Positions 6,946-14,211 of a stretch of DNA of 14,211 bases are shown here, in pieces. The DNA lies in contig DCDD01000200.1 of NCBI GenBank assembly GCA_002316235.1, forward strand, positions 1 through 14,211, read 5' to 3'. Position numbers and translations under genes: made by a program. The notes under the pieces are model-generated. The model searched no databases. It had not been told where the DNA came from and worked only from the letters and a program-made list of their open reading frames with translations. Every line of letters begins with the position of its first letter. The stretch's first letter is position 1. The stretch is from Bacteroidales bacterium UBA1064. Its GTDB lineage: Bacteria > Bacteroidota > Bacteroidia > Bacteroidales > Tenuifilaceae.

Positions 6946-8276
6946 AGCGAATAGCTATTCTGGGAGGTGGAGAGAGCGGTGCCGGAGCGGCTGTGCTGGC
7001 ATTCAAGAAGGGCTTTGATGTTTTTCTATCGGATTCATCAACCATAAAGCCCCGCTACCGTGAGTGGCTGCAAAGGTACAGCATACCTTTTGAGGAAAAC
7101 GGCCACACAGAGGCGCTCATTCTTAACGCCGACGAGGTGATTAAAAGTCCCGGCATTCCCGATAAGGCTTCAATTGTTGCAAGAATTAGGGAGCAGGGTA
7201 TCCCTGTTATTTCGGAGATTGAGTTTGCCGGACGATACAACACAGCCCGAACCATCTGCATAACCGGCAGCAATGGCAAAACCACCACTACCTCGTTGAT
7301 ATACCACATGATGCAGAAGGCGGGGCTAAATGTGGGCCTGGCTGGAAACATAGGCAACAGCTTTGCCTACCAGGTGGCCGAAGACAATTTCGACTACTAC
7401 GTTATTGAGCTCAGCAGCTTCCAGCTCGATGGCGTTTACGAGTTCAAACCCGACATTGCCATTCTGCTGAACATCACCCCTGATCATCTCGACCGATACG
7501 ACTACAAGATGCAGAACTATGTGGAATCGAAGTTCAGAATCACCCGAAACCTATCAGAGGATGATTGCTTCATTTTTTGTTCCGACGATGCCGTTACCGT
7601 TGAGCAGCTCAAACGCATTATCCTCAGAGCCCAGCAGCTGCCCTTTTCCCAGCGTGTTAAGGAAAACCAAGCTGCATGGCTCGACGATGATAACCTACTA
7701 ATCAACTATAACAATAGCGACTTCAGCATGTCAATTAACGATCTTTCGCTTAAGGGTAAGCATAACATCTACAACTCTATGGCCGCAGGCATTGCCGGGC
7801 ATGTGCTGAACATCCGTAAGGATGTAATCCGGCAGTCGCTATCCGATTTTCAGGGGGTAGAGCATCGCCTTGAGCCGGTTTTAACTATTAAAGGAGTCAG
7901 GTACATCAACGATTCAAAGGCCACAAACGTTAACTCGGCTTGGTATGCTCTGGAGAGTATGGATACGCCCGTGGTATGGATTGCCGGCGGGGTTGACAAG
8001 GGAAACGATTACTCAGAGCTAATGGACTTGGTAAAGTTGAAGGTTAAGGCAATCGTTTGCCTTGGTGTTGATAACGTTAAGCTGCATAAGGCTTTTGGGA
8101 ATGTTGTCCCGGTTATGGTTGATGTGCTGTCGGCTGAAGATGCCGTTAGAAGTGCCTACGAGCTGGCCAATCCGGGCGACACGGTTCTGCTTTCACCTGC
8201 CTGTGCCAGCTTCGATTTGTTTGAAAACTATGAGGATAGAGGGCGTAAATTCAAGGATGCAGTTAGAATGCTTTAA
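6942..8276 (+). CDS. murD: UDP-MurNAc-L-alanine:D-glutamate ligase MurD
   Basis: A 444-residue cytoplasmic Mur ligase that adds D-glutamate to UDP-MurNAc-L-Ala. The N-terminal Rossmann-like domain starts IAILGGGESGAG. The ATPase domain has the P-loop G109-SNGKTTTT (K113), NITPDHLDRY, and the lysine expected to be carbamylated in VESKFRI (K197). The C-terminal domain has NDSKATN, WIAGGVDKGN and SPACASFDLF, all conserved in MurD. Length matches the family (about 440-450 residues). The ATG at 6942 is the first start in a frame that is closed by a stop at 6906-6908, so the start is secure. The preceding 147-base gap is the widest inside the cluster. ftsW starts 11 bases after the stop. Confidence 0.97.
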   Translation: MKRIAILGGGESGAGAAVLAFKKGFDVFLSDSSTIKPRYREWLQRYSIPFEENGHTEALILNADEVIKSPGIPDKASIVARIREQGIPVISEIEFAGRYNTARTICITGSNGKTTTTSLIYHMMQKAGLNVGLAGNIGNSFAYQVAEDNFDYYVIELSSFQLDGVYEFKPDIAILLNITPDHLDRYDYKMQNYVESKFRITRNLSEDDCFIFCSDDAVTVEQLKRIILRAQQLPFSQRVKENQAAWLDDDNLLINYNNSDFSMSINDLSLKGKHNIYNSMAAGIAGHVLNIRKDVIRQSLSDFQGVEHRLEPVLTIKGVRYINDSKATNVNSAWYALESMDTPVVWIAGGVDKGNDYSELMDLVKLKVKAIVCLGVDNVKLHKAFGNVVPVMVDVLSAEDAVRSAYELANPGDTVLLSPACASFDLFENYEDRGRKFKDAVRML

Positions 8277-8287
8277 GCATTATACCA

Positions 8288-9457
8288 ATGGGGACTTTTG
8301 TAGATAAATACTTTAAGGGCGATAGGGCAATATGGCTGGTGGTAATTCTGTTATCGGCATTCTCCCTGCTGGTAGTTTACAGCTCAACGGGCTCGCTGGC
8401 CTTTCGTTACCATGGCGGCAACACCACCTACTTTTTGGTAAAGCAGCTTGTTTTTTTGGTGCTGGCCCTATCAATTGTATTTGTTACCCATCTGATTAGC
8501 TATAGGGTTTACTACCCGCTGTCGTCGCTTCTTATGCTTATTTCCATTCCCCTGTTGCTCTTTACGCTGGTATTTGGAACCAGGTTGAATGAAGCCTCCC
8601 GCTGGCTCGAAATACCTGGGCTGGGCATAACATTCCAGTCGTCGGATGTGGCTAAGTTTGCCCTGGTGATGTACATGGCCAAAATACTTTCTCAGAAGCA
8701 AAAGGATATAAAGGACCTTAAGCAGGGATTTTTACCGCTTGCACTTCCCGTAATCCTGATTTGTGGGCTTATTCTTCCTGCCAACTTTTCCACCGCTGCA
8801 CTTTTGGGGCTTACATGCTGGATTATGATGTATGTTGGGAGGGTAAATCTGAAATATCTTCTCGGGTTTACAGGAATTGGTGTTGCCCTTTTTGCCATTT
8901 TTGTTGTGGTAGCCCTTCATTTTGGCGATGTGGGTAGGGTGCATACATGGAAAAACCGTATCGAAAATTTTGTTAGTGGCGATAACCCCGACGGTAACTA
9001 CCAGGTTGAGCAATCGAAAATTGCCATTGCCAACGGCGGTATCACCGGTAAAGGGCCGGGCAGGTCAACCCAGAGAAATTTCCTACCCCATCCGTACTCC
9101 GATTTTATATACGCCATCATCATTGAGGAGTATGGACTTTTTGCTGGGCTGTTCATCATCAGCCTATACTTAATTCTTCTATACCGCTCGGCGGTGATAG
9201 TCAAAAAGGCCAAGCGTACTTTTCCGGCTTTCCTGGCTTTTGGTTTGGCGCTTCTCCTCACCATGCAGGCCATGGTGAATATGGCTGTGGCGGTAAACCT
9301 TATTCCTGTTACCGGGCAACCGCTCCCAATGATTAGCATGGGAGGAACCTCGCTGTTTTTTTCAAGCGCTGCGTTTGGTATTATTTTGAGTGTAAGTAGG
9401 TTACAAAGTAAAAAGGAACTTTTTGATGGAGAAGAACCAGCTGAAAGTAATAATTAG
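8288..9457 (+). CDS. ftsW: Septal peptidoglycan glycosyltransferase FtsW
   Basis: A 389-residue SEDS-family polytopic membrane protein with about ten membrane segments, which polymerises lipid II into glycan strands together with FtsI. The large extracytoplasmic loop contains the SEDS signature PYSDFIYAIIIEE, with D272 matching the catalytic aspartate of FtsW/RodA, preceded by GKGPGRS. GQPLPMISMGGTS near the C-terminus is also a SEDS hallmark. Position between murD and murG marks it as FtsW rather than RodA. The protein ends in a short acidic tail, and the last 32 bases overlap murG in another frame. Confidence 0.96.
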   Translation: MGTFVDKYFKGDRAIWLVVILLSAFSLLVVYSSTGSLAFRYHGGNTTYFLVKQLVFLVLALSIVFVTHLISYRVYYPLSSLLMLISIPLLLFTLVFGTRLNEASRWLEIPGLGITFQSSDVAKFALVMYMAKILSQKQKDIKDLKQGFLPLALPVILICGLILPANFSTAALLGLTCWIMMYVGRVNLKYLLGFTGIGVALFAIFVVVALHFGDVGRVHTWKNRIENFVSGDNPDGNYQVEQSKIAIANGGITGKGPGRSTQRNFLPHPYSDFIYAIIIEEYGLFAGLFIISLYLILLYRSAVIVKKAKRTFPAFLAFGLALLLTMQAMVNMAVAVNLIPVTGQPLPMISMGGTSLFFSSAAFGIILSVSRLQSKKELFDGEEPAESNN

Positions 9458-10553
9458 CGGCGGGGGAACCGGCGGCCATATTTTCCCGGCTATTGCCATT
9501 GCCAACGCCGTGAAAGAGCTGTCGCCCGAGGCCGAAATTCTCTTTGTAGGAGCGTTGGGCCGTATGGAGATGGAAAGAGTTCCGCAGGCAGGATACCGTA
9601 TTGTTGGCCTGCCCATAATCGGTATTAGGCGAAGCCTTTCACCCCAGAATATTATGCTGGTTTTTAAGTTGATTAGAAGTCTTCGCTTGTCTCGTAAAAT
9701 TATAGCCGACTTTAGACCCGATGTGGTGGTTGGTGTAGGCGGCTATGCCAGCGGGCCCATTCTCAGGGCAGCTCAAAAACGAGGGATACCAACGCTGATA
9801 CAGGAGCAGAATTCCTTCGCCGGCATTACCAACAAGATGCTGGCAGCTGGTGCTCACAAAATTTGCGTGGCATACGACGGCATGGAACGCTACTTCCCGA
9901 AGGAAAAGATTATTAAAACAGGCAATCCGGTGCGGCAGGACATTGAAACTCTTAAGGTAACAAGGGAAGAGGCGTTTAGATTTTTCAACCTCTCTCCCGA
10001 GCAGAAAGTTCTCCTTGTGTTGGGAGGAAGCCTCGGTGCCGGAACCATTAATCAGAGCCTGCGGCATAAGCTTGATGCAATTGCCCGTCACCCCGAGGTG
10101 GCGGTAATATGGCAAACCGGGAAGTTTTACTACGAAGCCATCAACCAGGAGTTGGCAGGTTACTCCGGTAGGAATATCAGGCTTTTCGATTTTATAAACC
10201 GGATGGATATGGCCTTTGCAGCAGCTGATTTGGTTATTTCAAGGGCAGGAGCCGGAACCATATCGGAACTCTGCCTTGTGGGCAAACCGGCAATTCTGGT
10301 TCCATCGCCTAATGTGGCCGAAGACCATCAAACCCACAACGCTGAAGCTCTGGTTAAACGGAATGCTGCCGTAATGGTTGCCGATAGCGATGCAGAACCT
10401 ACACTTGTCGAAACGGCCTTTTCGCTTATCTCCAACGAGGAGAAATTGCGTGAACTGGCACAGAATATTTTAACAATGGCGTTGCCAAACTCGGCAACAC
10501 TGATTGCTGGTGAGGTGCTATCGCTGGCTAATGCTAACAGTAAATCTTTGTAG
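9426..10553 (+). CDS. murG: Lipid II synthase MurG (UDP-GlcNAc transferase)
   Basis: A 375-residue GT-B glycosyltransferase that adds GlcNAc to lipid I, making lipid II, at the inner face of the cytoplasmic membrane. The N-terminal domain opens with ISGGGTGGHIFPA (H18 matching the essential histidine of E. coli MurG), followed by GVGGYASGP and QEQNSFAGITNK. The C-terminal domain has GGSLGA and S272-RAGAGTISE, the UDP-GlcNAc binding region. A TTG at 9423 directly precedes the ATG at 9426; the ATG is chosen because it is the stronger codon and the extra residue has no value. The start lies inside the end of ftsW, so translation is probably coupled. An 81-base gap follows before murC. Confidence 0.96.
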   Translation: MEKNQLKVIISGGGTGGHIFPAIAIANAVKELSPEAEILFVGALGRMEMERVPQAGYRIVGLPIIGIRRSLSPQNIMLVFKLIRSLRLSRKIIADFRPDVVVGVGGYASGPILRAAQKRGIPTLIQEQNSFAGITNKMLAAGAHKICVAYDGMERYFPKEKIIKTGNPVRQDIETLKVTREEAFRFFNLSPEQKVLLVLGGSLGAGTINQSLRHKLDAIARHPEVAVIWQTGKFYYEAINQELAGYSGRNIRLFDFINRMDMAFAAADLVISRAGAGTISELCLVGKPAILVPSPNVAEDHQTHNAEALVKRNAAVMVADSDAEPTLVETAFSLISNEEKLRELAQNILTMALPNSATLIAGEVLSLANANSKSL

Positions 10554-10634
10554 GTGAAAGAGATGTTTAAATACAGTGTTTCAGCGTGTTAAATAAATTG
10601 ATTAGGACAAAACTTAAGGTGTAAGGCGCTAGAT

Positions 10635-12014
10635 ATGAGCATGGAGCAGTATTTGGGGGTTTATTTTTTGGGTATAGGCGGTATCGGAATGAGTGCGCTG
10701 GCACGATATTTTGCCCTTAAGGGTCGGGTTGTGGCCGGGTACGACCGTACCCCTTCCGCTATCACATCGCAACTGGCCGAGATGGGCATTGGCATTCATT
10801 TTATCGACGATGCAGAGCTGATACCCTCTGAATTTAGAAATCCTGCAACCACGTTGGTTGTTTACACTCCTGCTGTTCCCGAAACCTTAGCGGAGCTAGC
10901 CTACTTTCGCAGGGGTGGATTTCAGCTTTTAAAACGCGCCCAGGTGCTTGGAATGCTGTCATTAGGGTATCAAACATTGGCCGTTGCCGGAACCCACGGC
11001 AAAACTACCACCTCAACCCTGCTTGCCTACCTGCTGGGAAGCTCATCGGTTGGTTGCGATGCTTTTTTGGGTGGAATCTCAAAAAATTTCGGCAGCAACC
11101 TGGTTACCGCCGATAAGGGTAGAAAGCTGCTTGTGGCCGAGGCCGACGAGTACGATCGCAGTTTTTTGAACCTGCACCCCCAGCTGGCCGTTATTACATC
11201 GGTTGACCCCGATCATCTCGACATTTACGGTGATTATGAAAGGGTAGTGGAGGCGTTCAACCAGTTTGCCGGTCAGGTTAAACCTAACGGAACGTTGATA
11301 GCTAAATCCGGTCTGGGAATTGCGCCTATCCCTGAAAGGGGCGTTACCCGGTTAACCTATGGGCTGTCGTCAGATGCCGATTTCTACCCGGTCAACCTTA
11401 GCCTTAACGAGGGTTGTTACGGCTTTTCGCTCGAAACGCCTAATGGAACGATAGACGACCTCAAGCTTGGAGTTCCGGGATTGTTCAATTTCGAAAATTC
11501 TATTGCCGCTGCGGCAGCAGCAATTACCTGTGGTATTAGCCATGATGAGCTACGAAGCGGTCTGCTCTCATTTTCTGGCGTATCACGACGGTTCGATATT
11601 CGGTTTAAAAGCAGTAGAACCGTATATGTTGACGATTACGCCCATCACCCCCGCGAAATTGAGGCCATGATAGAATCGGCCAGGCAGGTTTACCCAAACC
11701 GTAAAATAACCGGGATTTTTCAGCCCCACCTCTACAGCCGTACCCGGGATTTTGCTTTCGATTTTGCCCGGTCGCTCGATAAGCTCGACATGGCTATTTT
11801 GCTCGATATATACCCCGCCAGGGAGCAACCTATTGAAGGAATAACCTCGCAGACCATTGCTGATAAAATGAACAATCCAAACAGGCTGCTTCTGGACAAA
11901 GCCGACCTGCTCGAGTGGCTTAGGAAAAATGATGTGGATGTGCTTTTGACAATGGGTGCTGGCGATATTGACCGGTTGGCGCCCGAAATTGTAAAAATAT
12001 TTGAGGCTAAATAG
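10635..12014 (+). CDS. murC: UDP-MurNAc:L-alanine ligase MurC
   Basis: A 459-residue cytoplasmic Mur ligase that adds L-alanine to UDP-MurNAc, the first step of the stem peptide. Evidence in order: VYFLGIGGIGMSALARYF in the UDP-binding domain, P-loop G119-THGKTTTST (K123), VAEADEYDRSF, TSVDPDHLDIYGDYE, then in the C-terminal domain DDYAHHPREIEA, QPHLYSRTRDF and LDIYPAREQPIEG. The GTHGKTT form and the HHP motif separate MurC from MurD and MurE. The start at 10635 is followed by a second in-frame ATG at 10641, and either fits the family. Length is normal and no motif is damaged. ftsQ starts two bases after the stop. Confidence 0.97.
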   Translation: MSMEQYLGVYFLGIGGIGMSALARYFALKGRVVAGYDRTPSAITSQLAEMGIGIHFIDDAELIPSEFRNPATTLVVYTPAVPETLAELAYFRRGGFQLLKRAQVLGMLSLGYQTLAVAGTHGKTTTSTLLAYLLGSSSVGCDAFLGGISKNFGSNLVTADKGRKLLVAEADEYDRSFLNLHPQLAVITSVDPDHLDIYGDYERVVEAFNQFAGQVKPNGTLIAKSGLGIAPIPERGVTRLTYGLSSDADFYPVNLSLNEGCYGFSLETPNGTIDDLKLGVPGLFNFENSIAAAAAAITCGISHDELRSGLLSFSGVSRRFDIRFKSSRTVYVDDYAHHPREIEAMIESARQVYPNRKITGIFQPHLYSRTRDFAFDFARSLDKLDMAILLDIYPAREQPIEGITSQTIADKMNNPNRLLLDKADLLEWLRKNDVDVLLTMGAGDIDRLAPEIVKIFEAK

Positions 12015-12016
12015 AT

Positions 12017-12823
12017 ATGAACCGTCGAACCCGCAACATACTTATTATCTTGGGATGGCTTCTGTTAGGCTCATACCTCGTTTATAGCCTTTTATTTACT
12101 GCCGAGCGTGCAAAAAAGGTTCTTTGCAGGGGCATCAGGGTTGAAGTTGTTGATAGCGCCCAGTACCAGTTTGTTAAACCCGGTACAATAAGAAAAATGA
12201 TCCTTTCGTCCACTATTTCCCCCATCGGTAAACCGTTGAATTCGATTAACACCCATAAGCTTGAAAAAAACATTTCCGAGCTGGTTGCCGTTCGTGATGT
12301 GCAGGTATATAAATCCATGGATGGCATCCTCAGAATTACGGTGAAACAGCGCAGACCCATTGTTCGCATATTCAACGCACGAAATCAAAGCTACTATATT
12401 GATGACGAGGGCTTGGTAATGCCCGTTTCGAGTAGCTATGCAGCCTATGTTCTTATTGCAAGCGGAAATATATATGAACCTTTCAGGGTTAAACCAAACA
12501 TTGACATTACCAGGTGGAACGATAGCCTTACCAATGGTTCAAAACCGTTGGTATGCCAAATCTTTGACTTTGCCAGGTATATCAACCACGATGCCTTTTG
12601 GAGGGCTCAAATCAACCAGATCTACGTTATCAATGCCCGAAACGTTGAGCTGATTCCCGTTGTTGGTCCTCATGTTATTGCTATGGGGAGCCTGGAGGGC
12701 TACGACCGTAAGTTGAAAAAGTTGAAGCTTTTCTACGAGAACGCACTGCCAACCGAGGGTTGGAACAAGTATAGCAGAATAAACCTTATGTACTCTAATC
12801 AAATAGTTTGCACAAAACGTTAG
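12017..12823 (+). CDS. ftsQ: Cell-division protein FtsQ
   Basis: A 268-residue bitopic membrane protein: a short basic cytoplasmic tail (MNRRTRN), one membrane segment at about 8-28, and a large extracytoplasmic part. The region at about 38-105 has the layout of a POTRA domain, followed by the FtsQ pattern VKQRRPIVRIF then YYIDDEGLVMP. FtsQ recruits the FtsL/FtsB-type proteins to the septum and links early and late divisome components. Primary sequence of FtsQ is weakly conserved; position between murC and ftsA supports the call strongly. It lies two bases after murC and four bases before ftsA, so it is almost certainly co-translated or co-transcribed with both. Confidence 0.92.
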   Translation: MNRRTRNILIILGWLLLGSYLVYSLLFTAERAKKVLCRGIRVEVVDSAQYQFVKPGTIRKMILSSTISPIGKPLNSINTHKLEKNISELVAVRDVQVYKSMDGILRITVKQRRPIVRIFNARNQSYYIDDEGLVMPVSSSYAAYVLIASGNIYEPFRVKPNIDITRWNDSLTNGSKPLVCQIFDFARYINHDAFWRAQINQIYVINARNVELIPVVGPHVIAMGSLEGYDRKLKKLKLFYENALPTEGWNKYSRINLMYSNQIVCTKR

Positions 12824-12827
12824 TGAT

Positions 12828-14144
12828 ATGGCACATTCAAACGACTATGTAGTGGCAATTGACCTGGGAACCACAAAGGTGGTAACCATGGTAGGTAAGA
12901 TGAATTCCAACGGGAAGCTCCAGGTGGTGGGCCTTAGCACCGCCGAATCAACTGGCATTAAACGAGGGATGATTCAAAATATCGAGGAAACCGTTAAGGC
13001 AATCCAGAAAACAGTTGACGACGTTAAAAAGCAAGTTGGACTCGAATTCCATTCAGCCTATGTTGGGATTGCCGGTCAGCACATCCGAAGTATCAAGAAC
13101 AGCAACTACCTGAACTTTGATACCGACGACAGGGAAATCTCCCAGGACGATATTGACAGGCTTGTAAAGGATATGAATCTCACTCCTGTTGATGCCGGTG
13201 AAACCATACTGCATGTTTTACCCCTGGAGTTTTTTGTTGACAAGGAGCCCGTTGACAATAACCGGCCTGTTGGGATGATGGGCCGAAGGTTAGATGCCAA
13301 CTTCCACATTGTAATCGGTAAAACTTCATCGGCCAAGCACATTGAGAAGTGTGTAAACCGGGTGGGCTTGAGTGTGGCCGATCTTATTCTTGAGCCGCTT
13401 GCCTCTGCCGAGGCCGTTTTAACCGACGACGAGCGTGAGGCTGGCGTTGCCCTTATTGATATTGGCGGTGGCACTACCGACCTGGCAATATACTACGAGG
13501 GGAACATAAGGCATACTGCTGTTATTCCTTTTGGTGGAAACGTTATCACCCAGGACATTAAGGAGGGTTGCTCCATTCTTCTGAAGCAGGCCGACCAGCT
13601 AAAGGAAATCTACGGTATAGCCCTCTCCGACATTGCACCTGATAACAAAATCATTACCATTCCTGGTATTAGCGGGCGGGAGCCCAAGGAAATTTCGGTT
13701 AAAAACCTGGCAGGCATCATTCAGGCCCGCATGGAGGAAATTCTGGATTTTGTCCTCTACGAAATTAACCTTTCGGGCTATGCAGAGAAGCTTAGCGCCG
13801 GCGTGGTGATTACCGGAGGCGGAGCGCTGCTGAAACACCTCTCGCACCTCATCAAGTTTAAATCGGGTTACGATGTCCGGTTGGGGTTCCCTAGTGAGAA
13901 ACTTTCGTCCGACTCCCTTGAAAAATACAACCATCCCCAGCTATCCACCGCATTGGGTTTGGCGCTAATCGGACTCGAAAGACAGACTGCCACTCCTGTG
14001 CAGGATGATGCCAAACAACAAAATGCCACCGAACCATCTGTTGACAAGGAGTTCTCAGAGGTGCATGAAAAAAAGGGCAGCAAGTTCAACGCAATTAAGC
14101 AGATGATTTCAGGACTATTTGAGGAAACCGATAGCGAAATGTGA
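12828..14144 (+). CDS. ftsA: Cell-division protein FtsA
   Basis: A 438-residue actin-family ATPase that tethers FtsZ filaments to the cytoplasmic membrane. Nucleotide-binding motifs: A10-IDLGTTK (phosphate 1), D211-IGGGTTDLAIY (phosphate 2) and VVITGGGALL at 326-335 (adenosine). The segment at about 85-165 corresponds to the FtsA-specific 1C domain that replaces actin subdomain 1B. A polar linker at about 385-415 leads to the C-terminal amphipathic helix KFNAIKQMISGLF (419-431), the membrane-targeting sequence, so the protein is complete. FtsZ is the expected partner and next gene, but it is not reached within the 67 bases that follow. Confidence 0.97.
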   Translation: MAHSNDYVVAIDLGTTKVVTMVGKMNSNGKLQVVGLSTAESTGIKRGMIQNIEETVKAIQKTVDDVKKQVGLEFHSAYVGIAGQHIRSIKNSNYLNFDTDDREISQDDIDRLVKDMNLTPVDAGETILHVLPLEFFVDKEPVDNNRPVGMMGRRLDANFHIVIGKTSSAKHIEKCVNRVGLSVADLILEPLASAEAVLTDDEREAGVALIDIGGGTTDLAIYYEGNIRHTAVIPFGGNVITQDIKEGCSILLKQADQLKEIYGIALSDIAPDNKIITIPGISGREPKEISVKNLAGIIQARMEEILDFVLYEINLSGYAEKLSAGVVITGGGALLKHLSHLIKFKSGYDVRLGFPSEKLSSDSLEKYNHPQLSTALGLALIGLERQTATPVQDDAKQQNATEPSVDKEFSEVHEKKGSKFNAIKQMISGLFEETDSEM

Positions 14145-14195
14145 ACCGTGCACCAGGAACCGAAATGCTGAATCCCGAGACTGTAGAAGGGAGAA

Positions 14196-14211
14196 TCCGC
14201 CAGTAGGCGGA
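14196..14211. repeat. Perfect hairpin TCCGCC-AGTA-GGCGGA after ftsA
   Basis: TCCGCC at 14196-14201 pairs exactly with GGCGGA at 14206-14211 across an AGTA loop. It begins 51 bases after the ftsA stop and touches the window edge, so its full extent and any following T-run are unseen. It resembles the short palindromic TCCGCC-GGCGGA elements dispersed between genes in some Bacteroidota genomes (recalled, not searched). It could equally be an mRNA structure between ftsA and the expected ftsZ. Confidence 0.6.

Noticed and set aside
9639..10115. 158-residue open frame on the minus strand inside murG
   Set aside because: It lies wholly within a confidently identified gene, has no family features, and is best explained as a codon-composition shadow.
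10554..10634. Possible promoter or small gene between murG and murC (TAAATTG at 10594-10600)
   Set aside because: It is an incomplete -7 match with no -33 box at the right distance, and the longest open frame is 12 codons. Nothing convincing is present.
13106..13474. 122-residue open frame on the minus strand inside ftsA
   Set aside because: Its Ser/Thr/Arg-rich composition is typical of an antisense shadow; it covers conserved ftsA motifs and has no recognisable domain.
14165..14206. ATG after ftsA as a possible start of ftsZ or a small gene
   Set aside because: The frame closes after 13 codons within the hairpin, and the peptide does not resemble the FtsZ N-terminus.
1..14211. Mobile elements, CRISPR arrays, tRNA or rRNA genes, defence or biosynthetic systems
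   Set aside because: None seen. All the large genes are ordinary dcw genes with intact motifs and continuous operon spacing.

Overview
The window holds one long, co-directed (+ strand) block of cell-wall and cell-division genes: a dcw cluster in the order mraZ - rsmH - ftsL-like - ftsI - murE - mraY - murD - ftsW - murG - murC - ftsQ - ftsA. This order, the small FtsL-like protein, the class B PBP with a C-terminal PASTA domain, the enlarged MraY loop, the meso-diaminopimelate type MurE and the scarcity of Shine-Dalgarno sequences all point to a member of the Bacteroidota, probably Bacteroidales or a close relative. That placement is inferred from gene content and sequence style; no marker search was possible.

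Layout. Positions 1-199 are a leader region without a convincing gene. It carries small palindromes at the left edge and, at 131-158, three copies of AAAAGTGG exactly 10 bp apart, which look like an operator for MraZ just before mraZ. From 200 to 14144 the genes are packed tightly. There are 4-base ATGA overlaps at mraZ/rsmH, rsmH/ftsL-like and murE/mraY, a 32-base overlap at ftsW/murG, and gaps of 2-19 bases at most other junctions. Only two internal gaps exceed 50 bases. The 147 bases between mraY and murD are filled almost exactly by a possible 48-codon ORF that ends in an ATGA overlap with murD. The 81 bases between murG and murC show nothing convincing. The final 67 bases follow ftsA and end in a perfect hairpin; ftsZ would be expected just beyond the window but is not visible.

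How the genes work together. MurC, MurD and MurE build UDP-MurNAc-tripeptide; murF and ddl are absent here and must lie elsewhere. MraY moves the completed precursor to undecaprenyl phosphate, making lipid I, and MurG adds GlcNAc to make lipid II. FtsW polymerises lipid II into glycan and FtsI cross-links it at the septum. FtsL-like and FtsQ are the bitopic scaffold proteins of the divisome, and FtsA anchors FtsZ to the membrane. RsmH methylates 16S rRNA, and MraZ is the probable autoregulator of the cluster.

No new multi-gene system is visible: every large ORF belongs to a well-known family. The observations most worth checking are the period-10 operator array, the possible small ORF between mraY and murD, and the hairpin after ftsA.
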